Position numbers and translations under genes: made by a program. From contig CAMCVF010000002.1 in the NCBI GenBank assembly GCA_945881735.1, positions 155,782 through 219,781 on the forward strand: 64,000 nucleotides of DNA, written 5' to 3'. The first letter of the stretch is position 1. Every line of letters starts with the position of its first letter. Under the pieces are notes generated by a model. The model worked only from the letters and a program-made list of their open reading frames with translations, was not told the DNA's origin and did not search any database. This document shows, piece by piece, positions 1-10,600 of the stretch. The stretch comes from Methylotenera oryzisoli (GTDB lineage: Bacteria; Pseudomonadota; Gammaproteobacteria; Burkholderiales; Methylophilaceae).

Positions 1-438
1 AATCACTTTTACCACATCTCCCAAACCCTTACCCAGCATGGCTTTTGCTAATGGTGAGACCCAGCTAATATAACCTTTTCTTGGCTCTAATTCATCTTTA
101 CCAACGATGCGATAGATATGCTCACTATCGTCTTCCAAATTAAATAAAGTGACCCAGGCGCCAAAAAATACTTTTTCCAGATGCTGCTGCAAACTGCTAT
201 CGACAATTTCGGCTAAATCCATACGCCGCATTAAATGGCGGCAACGGCTATCAATTTGACGTAAACGACGTTTGCCATAAATATAATCACCATTTTCACT
301 GCGGTCGCCATTGCTTGCAGCCCAAGAAACTGTGCGCACCACTTCTGGCCGCTCTACCTTATATAGGGCATGAAATTCGGCCTGCAAAGCAGCAAAACCC
401 TGCGGGGTGATATAGTTTTTTTCGTCAGAAGTTGCCAT
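1..438 (-). CDS. greB: Transcription elongation factor GreB (3' end outside window)
   Basis: My translation from the ATG at 438 gives 146 residues with no stop, running off the window edge. The order is an N-terminal coiled-coil start (ITPQGFAALQAEF), the GreA/GreB signature region (ASNGDRSENGDYIYGKRRLR) and a C-terminal FKBP-like part (GKDELEPRKGYISWVSPLAK). The paired Arg-rich stretch and the SWVSPLAKAMLGK block are typical of GreB. GreB rescues backtracked RNA polymerase by stimulating cleavage of the nascent RNA. GreB is usually about 158-170 aa, so roughly 10-25 residues are missing. It follows the small membrane protein at 443-844 by only 4 nt, which suggests co-transcription. Confidence 0.93.
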   Translation of the reverse strand, partial: MATSDEKNYITPQGFAALQAEFHALYKVERPEVVRTVSWAASNGDRSENGDYIYGKRRLRQIDSRCRHLMRRMDLAEIVDSSLQQHLEKVFFGAWVTLFNLEDDSEHIYRIVGKDELEPRKGYISWVSPLAKAMLGKGLGDVVKVI

Positions 439-442
439 TCAA

Positions 443-844
443 TTATTCAAAAAGTAAGTTAAAGGCATCTTTTTCTAAAACTTGTATATTTTTCACATAG
501 TAAGGCGTTTCGCCAAAACAACTGCTGGGGATGCCTTTGTGCTCTTCATAGGTTAAACGCACGCGTTTGCCCAAACTTTTATTGATTTTTTCAACCAGCG
601 TTTTGTCTTTTACGGTAAACAAGAACTTTTCTGCCTGCGTGCCGGGCATAGAAACCAGCACCAATTCGCCCTCATACGTTTTACACACATAGCCTTTTTC
701 GGAGAATTTTTGCACATAGCCAGCGCGCTCACCCGTTGAATACACCCAACTAAGCGCGGCCCAAGTGTATAGAGCGAATAAAGCGATGGGAAAAATAATA
801 GCCAATAACATAATTTTGAAAAATTTAGCCAATTTACCAAGCAT
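443..844 (-). CDS. Small membrane-anchored protein of unknown function
   Basis: A 133-residue protein with one hydrophobic segment near the N-terminus (about residues 8-33, IMLLAIIFPIALFALYTW) followed by a soluble domain of about 95 residues. It contains two cysteines (YVCKTY and SSCFGE) that could form a disulfide if the domain is periplasmic. The first residues (MLGKLAKFFK) are basic, which favours an uncleaved N-in anchor. I do not recognise a named family. It lies directly upstream of greB on the same strand with a 4-nt gap, so the two are probably one transcript, and it diverges from the AddB-like gene at 919. Confidence 0.75.
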   Translation of the reverse strand: MLGKLAKFFKIMLLAIIFPIALFALYTWAALSWVYSTGERAGYVQKFSEKGYVCKTYEGELVLVSMPGTQAEKFLFTVKDKTLVEKINKSLGKRVRLTYEEHKGIPSSCFGETPYYVKNIQVLEKDAFNLLFE

Positions 845-918
845 GATTTACCTCTGAAAAAGCCGACGACAGTAAGTTTAAGCCGATATTTTACTGTAAG
901 TTCGCCTACAATAACGTT

Positions 919-3609
919 ATGTTGAATTTAATGCCGCATTTAATATTATGTACCACCGCCCGCCTAAGCCGTGGCTTGCAGTTGCGTCAGCAACAACAAT
1001 TATCGCTTAAACAAACACTGTGGCAAACGCCGCCAATCATGACTTTGCAGCAATGGTTAACGCAATTGTTGCAACAGGCGATGTTGGCAGGTGATGTAGA
1101 TGTAATAGATTTACCTGCTATTTATTTGAATGCAGTAGCAGAAAAAATGTTGTGGCAACAAGCGATTCAAAGCAGCATAGGAAAGCACCGACTGGCCGAA
1201 TTATTTGATGTTGCTAGCCTTGCCGATGCGGCAATACAAGCAAATCAGCTATTAGTTGAGTGGCAAATTAGCGATGCGCAATTAAATGATTATTTTCAAT
1301 CGGTAGAAACGCGGCAGTTTTTGCGCTGGCGCCAAGCTTTTCAAACCTTGTGTTTAGAAAAAAATGCCTTGGAATCTGCACGGGCATTGTCTATGCAAAT
1401 TGATTTTTTAGCCAAAACCACACTTCCATTACCTGCGGCAATTGAGCTAGCGGGTTTTGACCGCCTTACACCGTTAGAGCAGCGATTAATTGCGAACCTT
1501 CAGGCAAAAAATAGTAAAGTCACTTTTTTGCAACATCAGCAAAAGACAGGCAATATCCAACAAATCGCCTACGATGACATTAATGCCGAATGTGGCGCTG
1601 CGGTGACTTGGGCAAAGCAATCGTTGGCGAAAAACTCACAAGCTAATTTGGCGATTATCACGCCTATATTGGGGAATATACGCACCAAGCTATCCGATTT
1701 ATTAGACGATACTTTTCACACAGAAACATTGCATCCAAGCTTTTATGAATCGCCACGCATCATGGATTTTTCTATTGGCGCGCCATTAAGCGAACATGCG
1801 ATGATAGCTAGCGGCTTGCGATTACTGCGATTAGGCGTTAACAGCCAAATGGTGCCACAAGCTGATTTAAATGCGTTATTACTGGATAGTTACTGGGGTG
1901 CTGACGCCGAAACCGACGCGCGTCATTTGCTAGATGCGCAAATGCGTAAGAAGTTGGCGCGCAATATTAGCTTACAAAGCCTGCTGGTTTTAGCGCAAAA
2001 AACATTTGAAACTGGGCTTACAGCATTTTTAGCACATATAGCACTTTTACAAAACGCACAAATGCAATGGCGTGGCAAACGTAATGCGTCTGATTGGGTG
2101 GCGCAATTTAGCCAATTATTAAGTGACGTTAATTGGGCAAGTACGCGAACTTTGAGCAGTTATGAATACCAAGCGCAACAAGCTTGGCTAAAAGCGCTGC
2201 AAAGTTTGGCTGATTTAGATGCTTTAACTGGCCCTATTTCTCCAATGGATGCCGTCAATAGGTTAAGTCAAATTTGTGCCGCCAGTATGTTTTTACCCGA
2301 AACCAAAGGCATGCCAAATATTCAAATATTGGGCATGTTAGAAACCAGCGCGGTTCCCTTAGATGGCGCATGGGTATTGGGTATGAATGATCAACATTGG
2401 CCACCGCCAGCAAGGCCGAATCCATTATTGCCGATTAAGCTGCAACGCGATTTGAATATGCCCAATGCCGATACGGATATTCAGGCGGCGTTTGCGCAAA
2501 AAGTGCAACAACGCCTAATCAACAGCAGCAATCAGATTATATGCTCTTGGGCACATAAAGAAGCCGATCGTGAATTGCGCGCCTCCCCCCTATTAAATGG
2601 CTTGACTTTTACTGATGCCGTTACGCCAATTAATACACTAGCAGAAACGCTATCTATGCAAGCACAAGCCAATATTGAATGGATTAATGATGCAATGGCG
2701 CCAGAAATTCGCTTAGAAGAAAAACTACGCGGTGGTAGTGCCTTATTTGAAGCGCAAGCTATTTGCCCTGCTTGGGCTTTTTATCAATTTCGACTAGGTG
2801 CAAAAGCCTTAGAAAGCCCGAATGATGGGCTCGATAGCCTTGCGCGTGGCAACCTAGTGCATGCCGTTTTGCAGCAGTTTTGGCTCAATTGCAAAATGTC
2901 AGCCAAGCTAAAATCTATGAATGATAGTCAGCTTGAAACCGCCATCAAGCAAGCGATTGAGGCAGTTTTTAAGACAATGCATGCCATTAAAAATGTCCCC
3001 GAACAAATATTGCTAATTGAGCAGCAACGATTGCTGCCATTAATTAACAATTGGTTGCAGCATGAAAAACAGCGTGCTGATTTCACCGTGCAGGCCTGTG
3101 AAGCGCAGCATATTTTAACTATTGAAGGCTTAGAAATCACCCTACGCATTGATCGAATTGATGCGCTTACTGATGGCAAATTAATCATTATCGATTATAA
3201 AACGGGTAGCAGTAAACCCAGCCATAGCAGCTGGGCCGATACGCGCATCATTAAGCCACAATTGCCGCTATACGCATCTTTGGTATTAAAAGATGAGCAG
3301 GTAGTTGCCGCTTGTTTTGCCAAGGTGGATTTATTAGAGTCGCAATTTAGTGGTGTGGCGGCTAACGATGCTTTGCCTGATATCACGCCATTTGATTCGC
3401 TAAAAAGTAACCCTTCCTTTAAAAATTTTGATGGCTTTGAGGCATTAATTTTGCACTGGCGGCAAAGCTTAACAGCAATTGCGCAAGAAATGAAATCGGG
3501 TATTGCTAATGTGAAATTTGAAAAAGAGTCGGATTTACTCTATTGCGAGGTAAAGCCATTGCTACGTTTGCCAGAGCGCGCCTTACAATTTGAACAGCAT
3601 CAACAATAA
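919..3609 (+). CDS. AddB-like PD-(D/E)XK nuclease, DNA repair
   Basis: An 896-residue protein with a degenerate helicase-like body and a C-terminal RecB-family nuclease. The conserved nuclease histidine is visible in RGNLVHAVLQQF (His648), and the catalytic core is RIDRIDAL...IIIDYKTG (DYKTG at 759-763). No Walker A is seen at the N-terminus, as expected for the inactivated helicase of the AddB-like subunit (the family annotated as probable DNA repair protein in betaproteobacteria). It sits 12 nt upstream of a UvrD-type helicase-nuclease with which it should form a double-strand-break resection complex replacing RecBCD. The start could also be the ATG at 931; neither has a clear ribosome binding site. 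Confidence 0.88.
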   Translation: MLNLMPHLILCTTARLSRGLQLRQQQQLSLKQTLWQTPPIMTLQQWLTQLLQQAMLAGDVDVIDLPAIYLNAVAEKMLWQQAIQSSIGKHRLAELFDVASLADAAIQANQLLVEWQISDAQLNDYFQSVETRQFLRWRQAFQTLCLEKNALESARALSMQIDFLAKTTLPLPAAIELAGFDRLTPLEQRLIANLQAKNSKVTFLQHQQKTGNIQQIAYDDINAECGAAVTWAKQSLAKNSQANLAIITPILGNIRTKLSDLLDDTFHTETLHPSFYESPRIMDFSIGAPLSEHAMIASGLRLLRLGVNSQMVPQADLNALLLDSYWGADAETDARHLLDAQMRKKLARNISLQSLLVLAQKTFETGLTAFLAHIALLQNAQMQWRGKRNASDWVAQFSQLLSDVNWASTRTLSSYEYQAQQAWLKALQSLADLDALTGPISPMDAVNRLSQICAASMFLPETKGMPNIQILGMLETSAVPLDGAWVLGMNDQHWPPPARPNPLLPIKLQRDLNMPNADTDIQAAFAQKVQQRLINSSNQIICSWAHKEADRELRASPLLNGLTFTDAVTPINTLAETLSMQAQANIEWINDAMAPEIRLEEKLRGGSALFEAQAICPAWAFYQFRLGAKALESPNDGLDSLARGNLVHAVLQQFWLNCKMSAKLKSMNDSQLETAIKQAIEAVFKTMHAIKNVPEQILLIEQQRLLPLINNWLQHEKQRADFTVQACEAQHILTIEGLEITLRIDRIDALTDGKLIIIDYKTGSSKPSHSSWADTRIIKPQLPLYASLVLKDEQVVAACFAKVDLLESQFSGVAANDALPDITPFDSLKSNPSFKNFDGFEALILHWRQSLTAIAQEMKSGIANVKFEKESDLLYCEVKPLLRLPERALQFEQHQQ

Positions 3610-3621
3610 ATTAATAATAAA

Positions 3622-6600
3622 ATGAATAACGATTTAATACAGATAGATAGCCATAATCGCCAACGCGCATTAGAACTAGAAAATTTTATTGTAGAAGCTC
3701 CTGCGGGTGCCGGAAAAACTGAATTACTGACGCAACGCTACTTAAAATTGCTGGCAATGGTTGAAGCACCAGAAGAAATCATCGCGCTAACATTCACCAA
3801 TAAAGCCGCGGCGGAAATGCGAAACCGCATTTTAATGTCGCTAGAAGCGGCAGAAAATAATAGCCCAGTAAACGCGCCACATAAACAAGTGACGCGCGAT
3901 TTGGCGATTAAAGCATTGGCACATGCCAAAAACAGTGGCTGGCAATTACTATCGCAACCCGCGCGGCTGCGTATTCAAACCATGGATGCGCTTTGTAGTA
4001 GCTTGGCGCGACAAATGCCTTTGTTAAGCCGTTTTGGTGGGCAACCTATTATCAGCTTAGATGCCGATGCGCATTATAAAACCGCCGCTCAGCAGGCACT
4101 AGCGCAAATTGCCAATGAACATAGTCTTGATGAAACGGTTAGCACTGCGCTGCGCTTTATGCAAAACGATATTGAAAAGCTCACCGAATTGCTTGCAGAT
4201 ATGCTTGCAAAACGCGATCAGTGGCTACCTTTGGTTGGTGAGCAGGTCAATATTTCGGCAGACGAAATTGCCGAAAATGTAGCAAACGCGCTGACCGAAA
4301 TAGTGGAACAAAAATTAGCGCTTACCTTACAAGTGATTCCAGCCAGCATACAAATGCAGCTTATGCCATTGTTACGCTTTGCTGCCAATAATTTGGAGCG
4401 CGTTCATGCATTGCAAGCATTAGCCAATTGGGAAGAACCATTAGGCGCAGATGTGGATGATTTAAGCAATTGGCAGGTTTTGGCTGGCGGATTGTTAACG
4501 AATGATGGCACTTTTAAAAAGAAACCCAATATTAATGATGGCTTTCCAGCTAAAGATAAAAATCACCCCGAATTTGAAGAATATAAACAGCAATTTTCGC
4601 AGCTCACTGAATTAATAGGTGATCCGTACACTCTTGATGCGGTGCGATATCTGCCTAATCTAGACTTAGATCTAATCAGCAAAGATTGCGCCATCATTAA
4701 AGCATTTGCGCAGTTGCTACAATTAGCCACCGCGCATTTATGGACAACATTTCAAACGGCGAATGAAGTGGATTTTGTAGCGATTGCGCAGTCGGCTAGC
4801 TATGCATTGGAAAATGAGCATGGTGCAACTGATTTGGCTTTAAAGTTTGATTACAAAATTACACACTTATTGGTGGATGAGTTTCAAGATACCAGCCCCA
4901 CGCAAATGCGCTTGATTGAGCAGTTAACGCTGGGCTGGCAGCATGATGATGGCCGTACATTATTTTGTGTGGGTGATCCTATGCAATCGATTTATCGCTT
5001 TCGCAAAGCCGATGTTAGCTTGTTCTTACAAGCCAGTGAATTTGGCATTGGGCAATTGCCACTTACCCCGCTAAAACTGACGCGGAATAATCGTAGCCAT
5101 CCGCAAGTGGTGGATTGGATTAACAACACTTTTAAGCCTATTTTTCCAGCGCAAGACAACATCACCCAAGTCGCCATTAGCTACCGTACGTTTATTGCTA
5201 CCAAGGATACCATTGCTGATGAAGGTGTGAGCGTGCACCCTTTAGTACTTGATAGTGATGAAGAAAGCGAACAAGCCAGGCTGATTGAAGCGCGTTATGT
5301 GGCGGATTTAATCGCCATTGAGCAAAAAAATAATCCTGAAAACAAAATAGTGGTTCTAGTGCGTTCGCGTAATCACCTAAACGACCTAGTTTCTGTGATT
5401 CGCCGCGATTATGCACATATCCGTTTTCAGGCAGTAGAAATTGAAGGCTTAAACGATAGGCAAACAGTTTTAGATGCGCTTTCACTCACCCGCGCCATGC
5501 TGCACCGTGCCGACCGTGTGCATTGGCTTAATATACTGCGCGCGCCTTGGTGCGGCTTGAAATTGGCAGATTTACATGCTTTAGCGCATGACAACCACTT
5601 TGCGAGCATTTGGCAACTGATACAGGATGAAAACCGCTTGCGAACGCTTAGCGCAGATGGTCAAAAACGTTTGCGGCATGTGCAAGAAATTTTGGAAGAA
5701 GCATTTCAGCATAAAGGCCGCATGCCTTTGCGACGTTGGCTAGAAAGCACATGGCTTAAATTAGGCGGCGCGAATACCTTAATCAGCGCGGGCGATAATC
5801 GTGATATTCAGGCCTTTTTTGACTTGGTGGCAAAAACCGCGCGTGGCTTTGTGCTGGATTTTAACCAGCTAGATACCGCAATGAAAAAGCTCTACGCTCA
5901 GCCCGATATTGCCGCAAATGACAAGCTACAGTTTCTTACCGTTCACGCCTCCAAAGGCTTAGAGTTTGATACAGTAATTTTGCCAGCGCTTAATCGCAAG
6001 CCAGCTAATACTGAGAGCCCAATGATGCTGTGGGAAGAAGTGTCAGTTAACAATCATAGAACGCTTTTAGCCGCTCCTTTTACCAAAAAGACAAAAGGCC
6101 AAACCAGCACGTATGACTTTTTAAAAGGCTTGGAAATAGAACGTATTGATAACGAAACTGCCCGTCTTTTATATGTGGCCGCCACGCGAAGCATTAAAAA
6201 ACTACATTTGGTTGCAGTGGTAAAGAAGAGTGAAAAAGATGAAATTAAGCCATTGGCTAAATCGTTATTATCGATACTTTGGCCAAGTGTTGAAGCACAA
6301 TTTTTAGCAGCAACAACCATCAATGCGCAGACGGAAACAGTTATGCGATTGCAAGATTTTACCCCGCAACTTAAACGCTTAAAGATGACTTGCTTGCCTG
6401 ACTTACTCAATCAGCCAGGGACAAAATTAGCCTATATTTCGCCTAATAATAGCGTCAATACTGCTACAAATACGCTACCTAATATCGCTGCCGATACTGG
6501 CACATTAACGCATTTGTATATGGAAATGATAGCCGGTAGCGGCTTGAGCAAATGGCCAATCAGCCGCATTCAAGCATGTGCACCTGCCATGCAACATTGG

Positions 6601-6996
6601 TTTAAGCAAAAAGGTCATGCAACTGAACATATTAATATGCATATTAATGTGGTAGTTAATGCGTTAACAAAATCTGTGACAAGTGCTGATTGCGCTTGGT
6701 TGCTAGCTGAAAGAAATAGTCGCCAATCCGAGTTGAGCATCACCTCAGTAAATGTGTTTGGTGAGCCCCAAGAGCAGCGACTGGACTTAACATTTATTGA
6801 GCAAGATGTAAAAGTTCAAAAACGCTGGATAGTTGATTACAAACTGACTTTTGCTGAGGATAATGTTGATTTAGTTTTGCTTGCAGAGCAGCATCGCCCC
6901 CAATTAACGCGCTACCAAGCCCTATTTGAACATGAAGGCTTACCTATTCAAAAAGCAGTATTTTTTTTAGCGCACGGCAAATTAGTTTTACTTTAA
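3622..6996 (+). CDS. AddA-like UvrD/Rep helicase with C-terminal nuclease
   Basis: A 1124-residue superfamily 1 helicase. Motifs in order: Walker A APAGAGKT (27-33), motif Ia LTFTNKAAAEMR, Walker B DEFQDT (419-424), VGDPMQSIYRFRKAD, VHASKGLEFD (774-783) and YVAATR (851-856). A RecB-type nuclease end follows, with Asp1055 (LDLTF) and VDYK (Asp1072, Lys1074). Together with the upstream AddB-like gene it makes an AddAB-type enzyme in which both subunits carry a nuclease site. It would unwind and resect double-strand breaks for RecA loading. It converges on dedA with a 14-bp gap and I see no terminator between them. Confidence 0.9.
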   Translation: MNNDLIQIDSHNRQRALELENFIVEAPAGAGKTELLTQRYLKLLAMVEAPEEIIALTFTNKAAAEMRNRILMSLEAAENNSPVNAPHKQVTRDLAIKALAHAKNSGWQLLSQPARLRIQTMDALCSSLARQMPLLSRFGGQPIISLDADAHYKTAAQQALAQIANEHSLDETVSTALRFMQNDIEKLTELLADMLAKRDQWLPLVGEQVNISADEIAENVANALTEIVEQKLALTLQVIPASIQMQLMPLLRFAANNLERVHALQALANWEEPLGADVDDLSNWQVLAGGLLTNDGTFKKKPNINDGFPAKDKNHPEFEEYKQQFSQLTELIGDPYTLDAVRYLPNLDLDLISKDCAIIKAFAQLLQLATAHLWTTFQTANEVDFVAIAQSASYALENEHGATDLALKFDYKITHLLVDEFQDTSPTQMRLIEQLTLGWQHDDGRTLFCVGDPMQSIYRFRKADVSLFLQASEFGIGQLPLTPLKLTRNNRSHPQVVDWINNTFKPIFPAQDNITQVAISYRTFIATKDTIADEGVSVHPLVLDSDEESEQARLIEARYVADLIAIEQKNNPENKIVVLVRSRNHLNDLVSVIRRDYAHIRFQAVEIEGLNDRQTVLDALSLTRAMLHRADRVHWLNILRAPWCGLKLADLHALAHDNHFASIWQLIQDENRLRTLSADGQKRLRHVQEILEEAFQHKGRMPLRRWLESTWLKLGGANTLISAGDNRDIQAFFDLVAKTARGFVLDFNQLDTAMKKLYAQPDIAANDKLQFLTVHASKGLEFDTVILPALNRKPANTESPMMLWEEVSVNNHRTLLAAPFTKKTKGQTSTYDFLKGLEIERIDNETARLLYVAATRSIKKLHLVAVVKKSEKDEIKPLAKSLLSILWPSVEAQFLAATTINAQTETVMRLQDFTPQLKRLKMTCLPDLLNQPGTKLAYISPNNSVNTATNTLPNIAADTGTLTHLYMEMIAGSGLSKWPISRIQACAPAMQHWFKQKGHATEHINMHINVVVNALTKSVTSADCAWLLAERNSRQSELSITSVNVFGEPQEQRLDLTFIEQDVKVQKRWIVDYKLTFAEDNVDLVLLAEQHRPQLTRYQALFEHEGLPIQKAVFFLAHGKLVLL

Positions 6997-7010
6997 CTAA
7001 TCCACTTTAA

Positions 7011-7622
7011 TTATTCTTGCTTGAAGTGATGCCAAACATACCAAGCCACAAACGCAAAGCCGCCAGCAATAATTACGTAATGCGACTGATGAAAATACAC
7101 GCTTAGCTGCTCCCAGTTTTGGCCTGCTTTCATGCCGATATAGCCCAGCGCCCAGCACCAGATGAATGAGCCAACAAAAGTATAAATCACAAAACGCGAC
7201 ATATTCATGCGCGCCATACCAGCTGGGAAGGCAATAAACGTGCGTACACCAGGCAATAAACGAGCAATAAAAATAATGATTTCGCCATGCGTCGCAAACC
7301 ATCGATCTGCCATATCTAAATCTTTTTTGCTAATCAGCACATACTTGCCGTATTTATCTGCAAGCGGTCTACCGCCGAACATACCAGCATAATAAGCAGG
7401 AATCGACCCCACCACACAACCAATGGCACCTGCCATGGTAATGCCAAACAATGTCAATTCACCTTTGCTGACCAAAAATCCTGCAAAGGGCATAATGATT
7501 TCAGAAGGCAGCGGAATACAAGCCGATTCAATAGCCATTAACAGCACAATGCCACCATAACCCATACTGGATATCACGCCAATAATCCAAGTGGCAACTG
7601 CTGCGATGATTTTTTCTAACAT
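7011..7622 (-). CDS. DedA-family inner-membrane protein
   Basis: A 203-residue polytopic membrane protein. It has the DedA hallmark acidic/proline segment in the first third (ESACIPLPSEIIMPFAGF) and the Arg/Pro/Gly block ARLLPGVRTFIAFPAG in the second half, followed by two more hydrophobic helices and a basic tail. DedA proteins are linked to undecaprenyl-phosphate or phospholipid flipping and to membrane homeostasis. The protein length is typical of the family. It lies downstream of mfd on the same strand (33-nt gap), but no functional link is known. Confidence 0.88.
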   Translation of the reverse strand: MLEKIIAAVATWIIGVISSMGYGGIVLLMAIESACIPLPSEIIMPFAGFLVSKGELTLFGITMAGAIGCVVGSIPAYYAGMFGGRPLADKYGKYVLISKKDLDMADRWFATHGEIIIFIARLLPGVRTFIAFPAGMARMNMSRFVIYTFVGSFIWCWALGYIGMKAGQNWEQLSVYFHQSHYVIIAGGFAFVAWYVWHHFKQE

Positions 7623-7655
7623 ATTATTTTTCCTTATATATTAGCAAATAAATAT

Positions 7656-10600
7656 TTACATAAATTCTTTTAGTAACGTTTTCACAAACTCGGCGCGATG
7701 TGCCACATTACCGAATTGTACGGTTACGCGCATTTTATCGGGGCCATTCATGCGGCAACGGCGGTCGCGTTGCAATAAGTCAATCAATTTAAGTGGGTCA
7801 ACTTCTGTAGTCTGAGCAAAATGCAGTTGAATAGCGCTATCAGAAGCATCAATTTTATTTATACCTAACGGCTTTGCAGCGATGCGCAATCGGTGACAAG
7901 CCATCAATGCTTCACCCTGTTCTGGCAGCAAGCCAAAACGGTCAATTAACTCTTCTTGCAGGCTATCTAAATCGTCATCGTTGTTAGAATTGGCAAGGCG
8001 TTTATAAATCACCAAACGTTCATGCACATCCGGGCAATAGGCGTTGGTTAGCAAGGCTGGCACATGGAGATTGATTTCAGTGGTGACGCCAAGTGGCGCG
8101 TTTAAATCAGGTTCTTTACCTGCTTTAAGCTGTTTAAGGGCATGATTGAGCATATCCGAATACAAGCTAAAACCGATTTCCTGCATCTCACCGCTTTGTG
8201 AATCGCCTAGTAATTCACCCGCCCCGCGAATCTCTAAATCGTGCATGGCTAAATGAAAACCTGCGCCTAAATCTTCCAATAGTTGAATCGCGTCTAAGCG
8301 TTTTTGCGCTTGCGGTGTGATTTTGCGGTGCTCATCGGTCAGCAAATAGGCATAAGCCTGATGGTGCGAACGGCCCACGCGCCCGCGTAATTGATGTAAC
8401 TGTGCTAAACCAAACATATCGGCATGATTCATGATAATGGTGTTGGCGGTAGGCACATCAATTCCTGTTTCAATAATGGTGGTACACAACAAAATATTGC
8501 TACGCTGCTGGTAAAAATCGCGCATCACGTGTTCCAGCTCTCGCTCACGCAATTGGCCGTGGGCAATGGCAATTCGCGCTTCCGGCAATATTTTTTCAAG
8601 CTTTTCTTTTTGCACAAAAATGGTATCCACTTCGTTATGCAAAAAATATACTTGGCCACCGCGTTTAAATTCGCGCATCACCGCTTCACGGATAATGCCA
8701 TCTGAATAATAGGTGTGGAATGTTTTAATACTTAAACGTTTTTGCGGCGGCGTGGCAATCACACTAAATTCGCGCAAGCCTTCCATCGCCATGCTCAAAG
8801 TGCGTGGAATCGGCGTTGCGGTCAGCGTTAAAATATCCACTTCTGCACGCAAAGCTTTTAATTGCTCTTTTTGTCGCACACCAAAGCGGTGCTCTTCATC
8901 CAGAATCGCCAAGCCTAAGTTTTTAAAGATCACATCTTTTTGAATCAAACGATGCGTGCCAATAATAATATCCACTTTACCTTCAGCCAAGTCAGTAAGC
9001 GCTTGTTTTTGTTCTTTTGCACTTCTAAAGCGTGAGATTTCGGCGATTTTAATCGGCCATTCCGCAAATCGATCACAGAAGTTTTGGTAATGCTGTTCTG
9101 CTAATAATGTGGTTGGTACCAGCACGGCCACCTGTCTGCCGCCCATCACCGCCACAAATGCAGCGCGTAAGGCCACCTCTGTTTTACCAAAGCCAACATC
9201 GCCACAAACCAGCCTGTCCATAGGTCGGCCAGATTGCATATCTTTAATAACGTTTTCAATGGCTTCTAATTGATCTGGCGTTTCTTCAAACGGAAAGCCT
9301 TCACAAAACGCTTCATAATCTTTTAAGCTTAAGGTAAATGCATGGCCGCGCCGCGCGGCGCGTTGAGCGTAAAGATTAAGCAATTCCGCGGCGGTATCGC
9401 GGATTTGTTTGAGCGCCTTTTTCTTGGCTTTTTCCCATTGACCAGAGCCTAAACGATGCAATGGCGCACTTTCTGGCGGTCCGCCAGAGTAACGTGAGAT
9501 TAAAAATAATTGCGAAACGGGTACGTATAATTTGTCATCGCCAAAATATTGCAGCAGCAAAAATTCGGTTTCACCTTCACCAAAATCCAGATTCATCAAA
9601 CCTTTATAGCGCCCAACACCGTGCTGTTCATGAACGACTGGATCATCCATGCGAAGTTCAGATAAATCTTTAAGCATGCCCTCCGTATTGCGCGTTTTTT
9701 CTTTCTCGCGCCTCCGCTGCTGGCGCACTGTACCTGAATACAGCTCAGATTCGGTGATAACGGTGATGTCATCATAAAAACCATTATGTAAAGGCGAAAC
9801 ACCTAGCATCAGCGGTGCATCACTGGCCTCAAAATCTGCCCATGTTTCGCAAGTGGGCATAATGACACCATGTTCTGTAAACAATTGCAACATGGTTTCG
9901 CGGCGGCCTAGGCTTTCGGCGGTGATTAAAATACGTTTTTTGTTGCATGATATAAATGCCTGCAATTTATGCAAAGGCTGTTCAGCGCGGCGCTCAATAT
10001 CTAACGCAGGCAGTGGATTTTTAGCCTCATGACTTAGCGTTAAAACGGCATATCTTTGCGTCTGTGTAAAAAAATCATCCGTTTTAATCAGCAAAACCTC
10101 TGGCTTTAAAATCGGGCGCTCTGCATCATATGCCAACAACCTGTATCTCGAATTCGCCTCTGTCCAAAATTGTTGCGCGGCTTTGTCACAATTGCCGTGC
10201 AAACAAAGAGTAGCGTTTTCGGGAATGTAATTTAATAAGGTAGATGTTTCTTCAAAAAATAAAGGCAAATACCATTCAATACCGCCACTGGAAACGCCTT
10301 TACTCACATTTTTATAAATGGTCGCGCGTTGTGGGTCGCCTTCAAACTGCTCTCTAAAATTACTTCTAAAAGTGGCGATTCCTTTATCATCGAGCGGAAA
10401 TTCACGCGCAGGCAATAAGCGGATCTCGGGCACTGGATATAAACTGCGTTGCGTATCCACATCAAAAGTGCGGATGCTTTCAATCTCATCATCAAATAAA
10501 TCAATACGAAACGGAAACACACTTCCCATTGGGAATAGATCCACCAAACCGCCGCGCACACTAAATTCACCTGGCGAAATCACTTGGCTTACATTGTGAT

